DNA of 64,000 nucleotides from Ascoidea asiatica (taxonomy: Eukaryota; Ascomycota; Saccharomycetes; Ascoideales; Ascoideaceae): assembly GCA_001600695.1 (NCBI GenBank), contig BCKQ01000013.1, forward strand, positions 310,001-374,000, in the 5' to 3' direction. How positions within the stretch are numbered: the first letter of the stretch is position 1; each line of letters opens with the position of its first letter. Shown here in pieces: positions 19,747 through 32,029 of the stretch. A program made the translations under genes and the position numbers. A model generated the notes under the pieces. That model was not told where the DNA came from. It searched no databases and saw only the letters and a program-made list of their open reading frames with translations.

Positions 19747-20271
19747 TATTATATAATCATATCGTAACTTATGATATAGACATTATACAATTGATATTAC
19801 TTATTTGTTATAAATTGAGTTACTTATTTATTCTTTTTTATTATGAATTGATTATGGATTGATTATGGATTGATTATGGATTGATGGATTGTTTATAGAT
19901 TATTTGTTTTGATATAATTTATCTATTTACTAATCAATTGATAAGAAAGAAAGAAAGAAACAAAGAAAGAAGTTTCTTTGTTGGTTCTGTGTTTGAATTA
20001 CAGCAAGCATGCAGAAAATAGAAATAGAGACCAGATTTGTGGGAGAGTCTTGATTCGTACAGCGCTGGAAACGAGAAACGAGTGGATTTGAAGAGAATAG
20101 AAAAAGAATCCAGCGTTATCCAGTTAGAAGGTAATTATGGAGTGATATTTCGAAGCAGAGACACTGCCAGTAACTACTTTATATAAAGTAAGAGATATCC
20201 AGACTAGAGTGACTGTTTAACATTAGAAACAATAAACTAGATAAGAAGAATTAATAGAAATATAGAGAATA
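19747..20271. other. Divergent promoter region, DysF gene / ERG28
   Basis: Includes a 12-bp ATTATGGATTGA repeat (about 19845-19888), a GAAA-rich tract, and a GC-richer patch (about 19985-20200) with TACAGCGCTGG and TCCAGCGTTATCC words. No gene seen. Confidence 0.6.
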
Positions 20272-20709
20272 ATGTTGGGACTAATTCAATCATTTATGCC
20301 TAAGATACCTGGGTTTTTACCAAAATGGTTATTGTTTATATCTGCAGTATCTGCATTCAATTCTGTTCAAACATATATATCTGGTCTCGAATTGACAAGA
20401 AGAGTTTATGAAAACAAACCATTAGAAACAACTGGATTGTCAGCTAGAACATTTGGTACTTGGACATTTGTATCGTGCGTTGTGAGATATTATGGTGCTT
20501 ATTATTTAAATGATCCAATAGTCTGGAGAATTGTATTATCAAGTTACTTGATTGCATTTGTTCATTTCAATCTCGAATGGTGGGTTTACAAAACTGCTAA
20601 ATTTGGAAAAGGTTTCTTAGGTCCATTGATTGTATCAACAGTTACTATTTGCTGGATGCTTTCCACCAAGGACTATTACTTATCAATTCCTCTTTCCCTA
20701 GCTGCTTAA
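20272..20709 (+). CDS. ERG28: Ergosterol biosynthesis scaffold protein Erg28
   Basis: A 145-residue ER membrane protein matching Erg28 in length (S. cerevisiae 148 aa) and wording: FNSVQTYISGLELTRRVYEN, RTFGTWTFVSCVVRYYGAYY, AFVHFNLEWWVYKTAKFGKG. Erg28 tethers the C-4 demethylation enzymes Erg25, Erg26 and Erg27 and interacts with Erg6. Four hydrophobic helices are visible. The start is the only ATG in frame near the 5' end. The gene begins a plus-strand series with GLO3 and ULP2. Confidence 0.96.
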   Translation: MLGLIQSFMPKIPGFLPKWLLFISAVSAFNSVQTYISGLELTRRVYENKPLETTGLSARTFGTWTFVSCVVRYYGAYYLNDPIVWRIVLSSYLIAFVHFNLEWWVYKTAKFGKGFLGPLIVSTVTICWMLSTKDYYLSIPLSLAA

Positions 20710-21384
20710 GCTGTCTAAGCTGTCTAAGGTGCTTAATGGTTTATGATCAGGGCAAATAGCCACTATACAGAGAGATACACAGTAATAAATTGTAAATACC
20801 TTCAAACCCGTTTGCATGGTACTACCAACCCATTGGTAGAAGCCATCTTTAGGGTAGTACCATCTCAGTGGAACAATCACTTGGTAGGGTCATGTATGTT
20901 TAAGCATAAACACTTTTATAGTCAGTTAAGTGCGCTATCTTACATTATCACATGACTTTTAAACCACGTGTCAAATAATACTTTGCACGTGCTGTCTCCT
21001 TAATATTTCTTTTTCTTACCTTGTTGCTGTAGAATATTAGAGCTAGCACTATTAGCACTATTAGCACTGTACAGTAGTACTATTAGAATATCAAAAAAAT
21101 ACTATTACGTACGTACGTACTTCAATCCTGTCTTCGTTCAAGTATCTAATCTAATTAAAGCTACTTAACTATTAATTGATAATAATAACAATAATATCTG
21201 ATTCACTGAAATACTCCAATATCATATATTCAAATATCAAATATATTTCAAATTAGATCTAGAAATACTAGATATATTAGACCTATTTATATTCAAATAT
21301 ATAAATATATAGATATTCAAAGACAATTATATACAATACAATAATATATACAAACCGTGTATATCAACTTTTTATATTTGAAAA
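20710..21384. other. Intergenic region ERG28-GLO3
   Basis: Contains an 11-bp inverted repeat (20816-20863), two CACGTG E-boxes (near 20973 and 20986), three AGCACTATT-type units (about 21050-21070), and ACGTACGTACGTAC near 21107-21120. The DNA just before GLO3 is AT-rich. No gene seen. Confidence 0.6.
20816..20863. repeat. Perfect 11-bp inverted repeat, 26-nt spacer
   Basis: ATGGTACTACC at 20816-20826 is exactly inverted as GGTAGTACCAT at 20853-20863. The spacer contains a smaller CCAA/TTGG pairing in part. It lies about 105 bp after the ERG28 stop codon. It may be a 3'-end RNA hairpin or a paired protein-binding site. Confidence 0.7.
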
Positions 21385-22917
21385 ATGTCTGATCAATACG
21401 CTACAAAAGAAGAAATTGAAATTTTCTTCAAAAAATTACAGAAATTACCTGATAATAGAATTTGTTTTGATTGTAAAAATAAAAATCCAACATGGACTTC
21501 AGTTAATTTTGCAATTTTTTTATGTCTTAATTGTTCTTCAATTCATAGAAATTTAGGTGTTCATATTTCCTTTGTTAAATCAACAAATTTAGATAAATGG
21601 TCAAAAAATCAATTAAGAAAATTTAAATTTGGTGCAAATTTAAATTTATTAAATTATTTAAAAAAATTAAATAGATTAGATATTTTAAATTTAAATCCAA
21701 AAGAAAAATATTCAAATAAAATTTTAATTAATTATTTAAATGATTTATCAAAAAAATCTAAAATTGATGAATTAAATAATCCAAATACTATATTAATTGA
21801 TGATTCTTTATCTTCTTCAACTTCTTTAAATTCTTCTTCTTCTTATTCTTCATTATCTTCATCAAATAACAATAATAATAATTCAAATTCAAATTCAAAC
21901 TCAAATTCAACTGATGATTTTTTTGCAAGTTGGGATAAACCTTTAGTTTCTTCAAATTTAAATAATAAATCAAATAATAATTCAAACTCAAGTCTAAATA
22001 ATAACTCAAGATCTACAACTCCAATTTCTACTACAAATAAAAGAATCATAACAACTTCAAGACCAACTATACATAGACAAATAATAAAATCTAATAATAA
22101 ATCAAATATCAAATCAAATATTAATATTAAATCAAAAAATATTCTTTCAGTAAATAATAATAATAAAACAAAATTAGGTGCTAAAAAATTATCAACTTCA
22201 ATTGATTTTGATGAAGTTGAAAGAAATGCTAAAAATGAAGCTGATCAAATTAAAAAATTAGGTTATAATCCAAATTCTGATAATATTTTAGATTCAAATT
22301 CAATAATTTCAAATAATTCTTTAATTTCTCCTTCAATATCTTCTTTTAATAATAAAACTAACAATAATATCAATAATAATTTTGATGATGATGATGATTT
22401 CTTTGGTAATTCAATGTCAAATTCAAATTTAAATTCAAAATCAAAATCTTCTGTGGATAAAATTACTCCAAAATTTGCAAAACTTGGTTTTGGTATGACT
22501 AATTCTGTATTAAATAATGAATCTACTTCAAATTCTTCAAGACCAAATAATAATTCTTATAATTATACTGGTAAAGTTGAATCAAAATTTGGTACTCAAA
22601 GAGCAATATCTTCTGATGAATTTTTTGGTAGAAATACATATGATGAAGATTTACAAAAAGAAGCAAAATTAAAATTACAAAGTTTCAATAATTCAACTTC
22701 AATTTCTTCTTCTTCATATTTTAATGATCCAAATCAAACTGATTCTTTTTTAAATAATTCTGGTAATAATGCTAATAATTTAGGTATCGAAAAATATGTT
22801 AAAGATTTTAGTGAAAAATTTACTGGTAATGCAAATGATGATATTGCTGTTTTAAAAGATGCTGCTGAACAAGCTAGTCAAAAAATTTCTGGTTATTTAC
22901 GTGATTATTTACGTTAA
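21385..22917 (+). CDS. GLO3: ADP-ribosylation factor GTPase-activating protein Glo3
   Basis: A 510-residue ArfGAP (S. cerevisiae Glo3 493 aa). It stimulates GTP hydrolysis on Arf1 in COPI retrograde traffic between Golgi and ER. The ArfGAP zinc finger is C27, C30, C47, C50 with the arginine finger region [12 protein letters not shown] Ser/Asn-rich linker follows. The Glo3 regulatory motif is present at about 405-430 ([17 protein letters not shown]). The C-terminus is an amphipathic helix ([18 protein letters not shown]), as in ArfGAP2/3 and Glo3. The Glo3 motif distinguishes it from Gcs1 and Age2. Confidence 0.93.
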   Translation: MSDQYATKEEIEIFFKKLQKLPDNRICFDCKNKNPTWTSVNFAIFLCLNCSSIHRNLGVHISFVKSTNLDKWSKNQLRKFKFGANLNLLNYLKKLNRLDILNLNPKEKYSNKILINYLNDLSKKSKIDELNNPNTILIDDSLSSSTSLNSSSSYSSLSSSNNNNNNSNSNSNSNSTDDFFASWDKPLVSSNLNNKSNNNSNSSLNNNSRSTTPISTTNKRIITTSRPTIHRQIIKSNNKSNIKSNINIKSKNILSVNNNNKTKLGAKKLSTSIDFDEVERNAKNEADQIKKLGYNPNSDNILDSNSIISNNSLISPSISSFNNKTNNNINNNFDDDDDFFGNSMSNSNLNSKSKSSVDKITPKFAKLGFGMTNSVLNNESTSNSSRPNNNSYNYTGKVESKFGTQRAISSDEFFGRNTYDEDLQKEAKLKLQSFNNSTSISSSSYFNDPNQTDSFLNNSGNNANNLGIEKYVKDFSEKFTGNANDDIAVLKDAAEQASQKISGYLRDYLR

Positions 22918-23641
22918 CTAGTAAATAAAATTTATTTCTATATATTTTTCTCTCTTTCTATTTTTTTCATATTATCTTTATAATATCTTTTTTCTTAATT
23001 CTTTTTTCATTTAATAAATAATTAAAAAAGTATTTTAATACTTCCAGTGTTTGGTACCATTTTACTGTACTATTCCATGATTCTCCCGTAGTAAAGCACC
23101 GATCACTCTTAATCCGTCAATTTTACTTAATCGCTACTGATAAAACTCGCTCAACTCAATAATTATGCATTTTAAAGACTGTTTAAAGATATTATAAAAA
23201 GATATATTATCAGAAGATTTAAGATAGCAAAATAATATAACAATAATATAATATAATAATACCTATCAATTAAATAAATCAAGTCGAATATATCATCAAT
23301 TCTAGCAACATTAAATATATAAACTATTGCAATTCAAGAACATTTATACCATATTGTATACTAAAGCTAAATTCCCTTTTCAATTTTTTTTCTTTAACGC
23401 TGCTTTTTTTTATCAATTTCAATTCATTTCATTTGAATTCAATACAATACAATACAATACAATTCAATTTAATTCAATTCAATTCAATTCAAATATATTA
23501 TAATATAATATAACATAATAGAATATTGATACTAGTTATTGATGTTTATCATTCATATAATTACAATAATAAGTATAAGTATAAGTATAAATTAATCAAT
23601 ACTTCACAGTTTTCATCTTATTTCTATTATCAATAAATTAC
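22918..23641. other. Intergenic region GLO3-ULP2
   Basis: AT-rich with AATAC/AATTC pentamer repeats (about 23435-23495) and AAGTAT repeats before ULP2. A small GC-richer patch lies at about 23040-23160. No gene seen. Confidence 0.6.
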
Positions 23642-23865
23642 ATGAATGAAGAAATTTTACATGATTCAAATGCTCTTCCGAGTGATACAAGTAATCATCC
23701 ATCATCAAATAACTTAAGTTTTAATATTAATAAAAATTCATCAAATAAGAAAAAATCTAGAAATTCAAGATTAAGATCAAATAAAAAAAGAAAACTCTCA
23801 AAAGGATATTCAATACAGAATAATTTAACGAGTTCTCCAAGCTTAGATAAATTTAATACTAACTG

Positions 23866-23901
<36 letters not shown>

Positions 23902-26900
23902 GAATAGTTATTATGGTAATAATATTGGCTCGTTTGAATCTTCTCCAACAAAAAATTTATATGATGAATCTTTATCAATAAATTCAATACCGAATAATTT
24001 AGGTTATAATAATGGAAATCTTAATGAAGATCTTGGTTCTTTTTCTGAAATAAAAGAAAAAGATTTTATAGAACTTTCGGATAATCTGATTCAATATATT
24101 GGAGATAATAATAAAAATCTTCATTTTAATTCTATTAGTAATAATGATGATTTTGAAGAGATTGAAGATGATAGTCCAGATGAAATGAAATCTAATATAA
24201 GTCGAGATAATTTATTTATTGTTAAATCTACTAAGGGAAGAAAAAAACATAATTCTCTTCCGAGCTATAATAATCCAATAAAACTTAATAAATCTGATAA
24301 CATTAATAAAAACAATAAAGTTAATAAAATTAATAAGCATATTAAAAATCAAAAGCATCAAAAGACTCAAAAACATCAAAGACATTTAAGACACCAAAAA
24401 CAGAGCATTAAAACTATTCTATCTCAAGAAACTGATGATCCGATAGAATCCTCAAGTGATGAGTCTGAAACTGATAGTGCTAATAGTCTTAAGAATCAAC
24501 CCAAAAGATCTATAAATACTAATCGAAAATCTAAACTAACAGTAAAAGATAGTTCCCGTACATTTGTTCATGATAATTCTAGACAATTAATTCCAGACAA
24601 AAGATTTATATCACAGAACATAGATAAAAAAATAGATAAAAAAATAGATAAAATAGCCAATAATTACACTCAATCAAATAATCCAATTTCTAATAATCGA
24701 AAAAATCGTAATAATTTGAAACAAAAAAATAAATCCAAAGCAGCGAACATTGTTTCATTTGAAGAAAAAGATAAAATGTTATTGAAAAAACTAAATAATC
24801 ATCCAAAAAATAGAAAAAATGCATCATCTGTTATTTTAAATGGAACTACTTCACAAAACATACCTTTAACTTCAATAAAATTAACTAATAAAAACTCAGG
24901 GTTAAATCTGATTGATAATTTGTTAAATAAACCTCAATTTCAACTGACCAAAAAATTAAAAGACACTAGTTTTAACTTTGTAAATAATGGCATAAATGAT
25001 TTAGATGACGATGTTAAGTTCATTGCAGATTTAACTGAAAACAAGTCTGGTTCACGAAATGAAAGCGATAGCTCTAACAAATCTAGTACCGGTGGTAGAA
25101 ACAATAAAGGTTATACAAATTATAGAAATGATGGGAAAGACGAAAATGTAATAGTTGATGAAATGAACAAGATTAAAAATTTTGAAAAAGAACAAGTTTA
25201 TTATTTTTCTGATGAAAGTTTAGAAAAATTCAGCAATAATTTTAGAAATGATACCCAAGCTTTTGATTTAAGAGAATCATATCCGCAGAATATAAAAGAA
25301 AATCCAATTACTTTTATCAATAATAATAATAATAGTAATAGTACTGAAAGTCCAGAAAATGTTATATTCATTTCTGATAGTGACCATGATAGTGAATTTG
25401 AAAAAATTCCGAATTCAGGAGATGAAATAAATCATTTGAAAAACAAAATCAAACAAGGCAATATAAATATCAAAAATAAAGTATATGATAATAATTTAAT
25501 TAAAAGTAGTCAAGAAGTAAAATCTCCCTATTTCCTGAAAAATAAACAGAGGTCTAATCCAATAACTCAACTAAGACATAATGAGAGTGATCATGAAAAT
25601 CCTAGTATTGAAGTTTCAGTGGCGAGAAATTCCCCGAAATATAGCAATACGAAAACAAATAGGTATACAAGAATTCCTGGTGAGTATCCAGACTCAGTCA
25701 AAAATATATATAATGAGAATCAAAATGGAATAATTGAAACTACTGAAAATAGTTTAAGTACTTCAACAAAACAAAGAGTTGAAGATGTTAAGGTAAAAAA
25801 TCCTCTTACAATAGTTGTCAAAGAAGATTTACTGACAGATGTAAATTCTAATTACAAAAGAAGAAGTAATTCTCGAAGTTTAGATAAAAGTTCGAGTAAC
25901 GCTGCACTCTTTCATCGAGCTTCTACACAAGATTATAAAAGAAAAACTATTTTCAATAAGAACAATAAAACAGCAACTAATAACAATAACATCAATCGTG
26001 ATAATTTTTCTCTTGAGAAAATGACAATCATTTCTGATATAAGTGATAGCTCAAATTCTGATTCGCCTTCCAAAAGTAGAAAATTCATTGATTTGAATTC
26101 AGTGATCAATATGGAAAAACTTTACTTTTTCAAAATTGAATTTAGTCAAATGCATAACGTGAAAATTGAAAGTATTGACTCTTACTTCCTGGTCGAAAAT
26201 AACCATGTCATTTTTCCAACATTAGATACAACCATTGACCTTACGATTACATATAACATAGTAAATAGTGGATCAAATGCTAGCATAATGTTCAAAATTA
26301 TGGATGATGAATTTACAAGTAGGAGTAATCATAAATCAAAAGTAGGTTCTTTAAAATCAAGTAGGTCTGAATCTATTAATAGATTGGATTATATAAAAAT
26401 ATATTTGAAAGAAAGTATTGAGAATTTAAAAAACTTTAATAAGTTCTTGAATAATTTAAATCAATCAAAAATGATTAATGAATGGATAAAGAATCAAAGT
26501 GTTGATGAAAGGCCTAATGTGAAAGACCAGTTTCTTACTGGCTTAAAAGATGAAGTTCATCAAAGCGAAGATTTATATTCCAAAAAATTCAAAGATAACA
26601 CAGATCATAGTGAACGCCAGAAATCAAGAAAAAGCAATAAAATTTCTCCTAGTGGGTTTTATAGTTTAAAGGCTCTACCTAACATTGGATCTAGCAATCG
26701 AACTAGAAGTAAACTTCAAGAGCTAGAAGAAGAAGTTCAACAATCGGCTAATGACCGTTATTCTAGTTCGGATGTTGAAACGGTTCACGAATCTGATGAT
26801 GAAGAGCCACCTTCAGATTTTGGACCCCCTTATTTGCATAAATTTGAAGATGGAAAATCAATTAGAATCACAAACTCCGATTTTCGTTGTTTATTTAATC

Positions 26901-28612
26901 ATGAATGGATAAATGATACTTTGATTGATTTTTTCATAAAGTTATATCTTGATCAGCGTTTGAGTCTCACCGAAAACTCAGATTTTCATACCCAAAAGGA
27001 TCCAGAAAATTCAGTTCATGATGAGAATCCACCAGCAACCTTGGAAATTGACAAAGATCCACAAAAGCCCATACCTTATGAGAATCAAGCAAAACTAGCA
27101 TCAGACAAAAGTATAACAAAATATGAAAAAAATGAAATACATGTATTGAGCACATATTTCTTCACCAAACTAATGAGTACTAAAGATGATAATTATTATG
27201 AAAATCTTAAACGATGGGTTGTAAAGGCTGATCTATTTAAATATAAGTATATTATTCTACCTATTAATGAAAACCTTCATTGGTATTGTTCAATAATATA
27301 TAATTTACCTAAATTGTTGTTACCAGAAGGATGCGTGGAGATTTTTGTCTTTGATTCATTAAATCAAAACCATGTAAATATTGCAAGACCACTTAAATTG
27401 TTTTTGATGCAATATGCCAAATCCAAAGACAATACCGATAAAGACATAAAAAGGTTAAGATTTAGACGTGTTTTTGTTCCAAAACAAAAAAATTTCAATG
27501 ACTGTGGAATTCACGTAATTTATAATGTTTCAAGATTTATAAAATTTCCAGAGAAGTGCATTAGATTGTGGAAATCCTCGTCTGATGTGAAGAAGTCTAA
27601 AAGGACCGAATTTTTTAACAATTCTGAAAGAGATAAGCTAAGAAAACATTTAAGAAGTCAGCTAAAGGAACTTCAAAGTAAGCAGATTGAAGAACAAGGA
27701 CCTGCTCCATTAGTATCTTCCCAGGTGGATGAAAGTTTAGATGACATTGAAGTATTTTATGAAGGTAAGTTTTCTGTCATGAAAAGCTCTTTTAATATTG
27801 ACAATTGTGGCGTTCCTAGTAATATCAATATTAATGATAACAGAAATGATAATGATAATGATAATGATAATGGTAAGGGTAATAATAATGACAATGATTA
27901 TGATAATAACAATGATGATGATAATGACAATGATAATGATAATAAGCTTGAGAACCCAAAAAATTATAATAATGATATTATTATGAATAAAAGTATTTGT
28001 GATGAGAATGATAACAATAATGAAGATACTCTGCATATTGCCAAAACAGATGAAATTCTCGATAAATCTTTGAATACAAAAAGCGAGAATAGAAATATTT
28101 TTCAAGAGCCTAATTCTCTTAACTCACTAGATAATAAGGTCAGTGAATATTTTTTGAAACCTAGTAATAATTCTGATAATATAAAATCAGTAGATGCATC
28201 CTTGTTCAAGTCTGAAGGATCTAAAAGTCTTGAAGGTTTCCATAAATTACATAACGGAGAGAATCTTATTAATTATGACAAACAAGATAGTTTTGAAAAA
28301 AATAATGGTTCAAATAGAAAAGGATTGAATTCGAAAAGTGAATTGGAGCCAGGCGAATGGGAAAGAAATTCCAAGGAGAACATGATTCTATTAAATGAAT
28401 TAAGTAAAGTCGAAGACGCTGAAAAATTCATAGATAGTTCTGGAGAGAATAATTTTAGTTCTATTTCAGAAAATATTTTATATCACAATCAAAAAAAAAG
28501 TAAAAATGAATTGAAATATGAAACATCGGATTTTGGAATGGAGGATAATGAAAGAGCGATGATAGAACATAATATAGCTGCATTGACGTCAGAAAATCAT
28601 GAAATTTTATAA
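23642..28612 (+). CDS. ULP2: SUMO-specific protease Ulp2
   Basis: A 1656-residue C48 cysteine protease. Ulp2 removes SUMO and trims poly-SUMO chains in the nucleus. The catalytic domain spans about residues 1055-1310: FRCLFNHEWINDTLIDFFIK opening, catalytic His1213 (NENLHWYC), Asp1238 (FVFDSLN) and Cys1288 (NFNDCGIHV). An insert of about 60 residues follows the opening helices. The N-terminal 850 residues are Asn/Ser/Lys-rich with poly-basic stretches and several acidic SUMO-interaction-like patches (VIFISDSDHDSE). A (DN)n run lies at about 1400-1437. It is longer than S. cerevisiae Ulp2 (1034 aa), mainly through low-complexity sequence. Confidence 0.93.
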
Positions 28613-29464
28613 TTAAAAGTAGTAATAAATATTGGTTTTACTTTCGAGATAAATTTCTTTTAGGTTGTTTTTTTTGAAAAACACTATAATTCATGTATTA
28701 AAAGCTATCTATATTAATCAAATCTAAAAAAAAAAAGAGTAGTTTAAAATAAAATATCTAGATAAAATTTATGTGAAAGTAACAATAACATTAAATTGAA
28801 AATAAGTTCAATAATAGAGATAAAAATATAAAAGATAAAGCGCCTTGATATAAACATAAAATAAAAAAAAAAATTTAATTAAAAAAAAAGTTAAATGTAT
28901 TGATAAGTATATAGATATATTGATATGTTGTTACTAATAAAATAAGTTATGAAATTTAGAGTAGTTGATAAAGTTGTAATACTAGTTGATTGAAAATGAG
29001 GTTTGAAGTGGGATAAATAAAATAAAAACAATTTAAAATCAAATTTAAATTATAATTATAATAATTCAAACAAATATTTATTATTAAGGAAATTTTATTT
29101 CAATCAATATCTAAATTATAATCAACTTTTTAATTAAATTTTTTTTTATTGAAGAACTTAAGAGTAAAAGAAAAGATTACATCGAAATATCAAAAGGATG
29201 ATATATTTAAATAATTAAGTAATTAAATAAATTGAATAAATTAAATAAAAAGGATACATTAAAATAGATAATATTCAAATAATATTAAAATAATAATAGG
29301 ATGATATTTAGTAAGTTAATTATAAGTTATAAAACCCATAAAAAATACAAAAAAAAAGAAAAGAAAAAGAAAAAAAAGATTGAAAGAAAGAGAAATGAAG
29401 ATAAGTAATTAAATCACAGAAAGATAGATATTAATTAACTATTTCAATTAATCAATCATCTTAA
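28613..29464. other. Convergent 3' region, ULP2 / proline-rich gene
   Basis: Very AT-rich, with poly-A tracts and AATTAAATAA-type words. No ORF, RNA or repeat worth naming was seen. Confidence 0.6.
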
Positions 29465-30478
29465 TTAATTATCTGAATTAACTAAAGATTCATCTTTATT
29501 AATAATATCATTTTGTTGATTTGATTTTTCATTAAGTTCATTATTAATTTCATTATTAATTTTTTCATTGATTTCTTTTTCTTTTAAATCGATATCATTT
29601 TCAATTTTATTTTGATTTTTAAAATGATGTTTCTTATTTCCTTTACAATCACCTTTTTTATGAGGTTTCATTTGATGAAATTCACCGTTAGCTTGTTTAT
29701 TATCGAAATAATCTTCTTTATGATCTCCTTTATGATTTTTCATTGGAGGTTGATCAAAGACAGCTGAATCTGTTGGAGCAGGTTCAGAAGGTTCATCAGT
29801 TGGAGGTTTTTCAGAAGGTGGAGGAGGTGGTGGTGGTGGACCATGAGGAGGAGGACCTGGAGGTGGTGGACCATGAGGAGGAGGACCTGGAGGTGGTGGA
29901 CCATGAGGAGGAGGAGGTCCTTGAGGTGGATAAGGACCATTTCTATTGGGAGGACCTGGAGGAGGAGGACCTTGAGGTGGTGGTGGACCTGGTGGTGGTG
30001 GAGGACCTTGAGGTGGATGAGGACCTTTTTTGTTTGGTGAACCAGGTGGTGGTGGTGGTGGTGGACCTTGAGGACCATGAGGAGGAGGTGGACCATGTTT
30101 AGAATTATCATGATGACCTATTGGACCTCTTTGACCATGAGGTGGAGGTGGTGGTGGAAATTCACCATCGAAAGGCATAAATGGGTGATGATCATTATTT
30201 TCAAATTGATTAGAATTATGCATTCTCATCATTTCACCATGATGAGGACCAAAATGATGAGGAGCTAAAGCATGAAATCCAGCTGTTGTTATAAAACTTA
30301 ATAAAACTGTAGCTAACACACCAAGTGAAAAAAATTTTAATCTAAGATATTTAACTTCAGATTTTGGAACCATTTCTATTTGAGTATATCTAGCTTCATT
30401 TGAATGACGATCAGATTTTGAATCAGATTGATATTGAGAAGGTATCTCAATATAAGCGGGTAAAGATTTATCAGACAT
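29465..30478 (-). CDS. Proline/His-rich single-pass membrane protein, unknown function
   Basis: A 337-residue protein I do not recognise. A 46-residue polar N-terminus precedes one membrane segment (about 47-69, FFSLGVLATVLLSFITTAGF), with no signal peptide cleavage site obvious, so a type II topology is likely. A His/Met-rich stretch (HHFGPHHGEMMRMH) follows, then about 120 residues of tandem PPPPHGPPPPG units (roughly 106-225). The C-terminus is Lys/His-rich and then Asn/Glu-rich. The repeat unit is encoded by near-identical DNA (29820-30080), so copy number may vary between strains. The GC content of the repeat contrasts with the rest of the gene. It could be a cell-surface or vacuolar membrane protein. 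Confidence 0.7.
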   Translation of the reverse strand: MSDKSLPAYIEIPSQYQSDSKSDRHSNEARYTQIEMVPKSEVKYLRLKFFSLGVLATVLLSFITTAGFHALAPHHFGPHHGEMMRMHNSNQFENNDHHPFMPFDGEFPPPPPPHGQRGPIGHHDNSKHGPPPPHGPQGPPPPPPPGSPNKKGPHPPQGPPPPPGPPPPQGPPPPGPPNRNGPYPPQGPPPPHGPPPPGPPPHGPPPPGPPPHGPPPPPPPPSEKPPTDEPSEPAPTDSAVFDQPPMKNHKGDHKEDYFDNKQANGEFHQMKPHKKGDCKGNKKHHFKNQNKIENDIDLKEKEINEKINNEINNELNEKSNQQNDIINKDESLVNSDN

Positions 30479-30997
30479 GATAAATAAGTATTAAATAAGC
30501 TATAGTTATTATGATTATTGCAATAATTGAATTTCTTTAATTTATTTAATTTAGTTAATTTATTTGATATTAAATATTAAAAATATATAATCGAAAAAAA
30601 TAAACAAATCTAAAGGAATAATATATTTTAAACAAAAAAAAAATATCTGGTGAACTCTCCAAGGATTTTATACATCAAAAGAACATATAAAAAAACAAAT
30701 ATTTTGATAAATGGTGGCAGAAAGCCCATTTCTAAGCCTTAAGGCTGGCAGAGAAAGACTTTGCTGAGTGCACACATGTTTTCAGTGACCACCGGTGCAA
30801 ATGCCGGCGCAAGCCCACAGCTCTAGAGCCCACCGGGATTTGAAACACTGCTGCGCCTGATTGGCTGGCTTGTTATAGTGGAATCCCAGGAGCCCCAGCG
30901 ATTCCCAGGTTTTCCCAATAAGTTAGAATTGGATCTACTGCAAGTAAAAGTGGCTATATTTTTAAGAGCGTGTCATTACGTTCTTTTTCAGTTCCGG
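30479..30997. other. Upstream of proline-rich gene, GC-rich island at retroelement edge
   Basis: AT-rich to about 30710, then a GC-rich island (30720-30960, for example GTGCAAATGCCGGCGCAAGC). No tRNA could be folded from it. The retroelement target-site copy CCGG is 30994-30997. Confidence 0.6.
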
Positions 30998-31496
30998 TGA
31001 TTGTAGTTCGAACGAAATATCTAATTATTATTAAAAGATATCTAATTCAAATTATAAACAATTGTTAATTAAAATATAAAATATATAAAAATTATATAAA
31101 AAATATGGGAGGTAAGTGCCCTATTTATATTAGAGGAAAATAGGAGCGCGTAACCCATTATAAGAATAAATTTGTAAATTTAGTATGTGAAAGTTCACTT
31201 CCCACACTTAAAAAAAAAAATATAAAAAAGTATTGTTCTAGAAAACACTACGTCATTCTAAGAACAATCACGAAGATTCCAGTACATTCGAGATGCACAC
31301 AGAACTTCGAAGAAAGAATAAATAATTCAGACCCGGAACGTTCTAGTACATTTAACATGCACACGCAAGTTTTGAAAACGCAATAGAATATAGTCGTAGA
31401 TCAATATGTGCAATCCTAGAAAGTCTACGAATAGCCAAGAATATTTGAAGACAATTCTAATAAAAGAATAAAACGATTAACAATCAAATAGCCCCA
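30998..31496 (-). repeat. 3' LTR of Ty3/gypsy element
   Basis: 499 bp, begins TGATTGT and ends ACAATCA (perfect 7-bp terminal inversion), matching the LTR at 36904-37392. Being on the minus strand, this is the downstream LTR. Confidence 0.92.
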
Positions 31497-32029
31497 CGTT
31501 TATAATTTGGTGGCTTTTGAGATTTTAACTAATCTTGATCTATCACCCATTAGTACTTTTTAAGAATGATTGAAAAAAGTTTTAATTGGGTGCTTCTCGT
31601 TAGTCAAAGCAGAAACTAATCTATTACCATTTACTTTATTTTTAATATCAGCACTGTTTAAAGTCAAAAGTTTGTAAACATTATCATCCAAAACCTTTTT
31701 CACAATAATGGGACTATCATAATATGGTTCTAATTTGGGTTATCTAACTCTTTGTCGTAAAACATAATCACCTACTTCAAAACCTTTATTGAATGCATTG
31801 TATTCTTGAAGGCTCTTTTGGTATCTGCAATGTTCCGCTTAATTTTGGAATGTTCCTTTCTTTATTTATTTAGGTTTTAAATTTGTAAGACTCTTAAGTG
31901 AGTAGCTTTTTGATCTTCGGCATCTGTAGGTTCTTTTGCATAAGGTTGCATATTATGGCTTGAACCTGAATATACACGAAAAGCTAAAAAGTAAGGTGAT
32001 AATCCATATTTTGATTTTCTTGACCTGAA

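Noticed and set aside
30720-30860. Possible tRNA (minus-strand GTTTCAAATCCCGG) or U2-like 5' end near the retroelement
   Set aside because: No T-stem pairing or acceptor stem could be formed, and the U2-like similarity does not extend to the conserved branch-recognition sequence.
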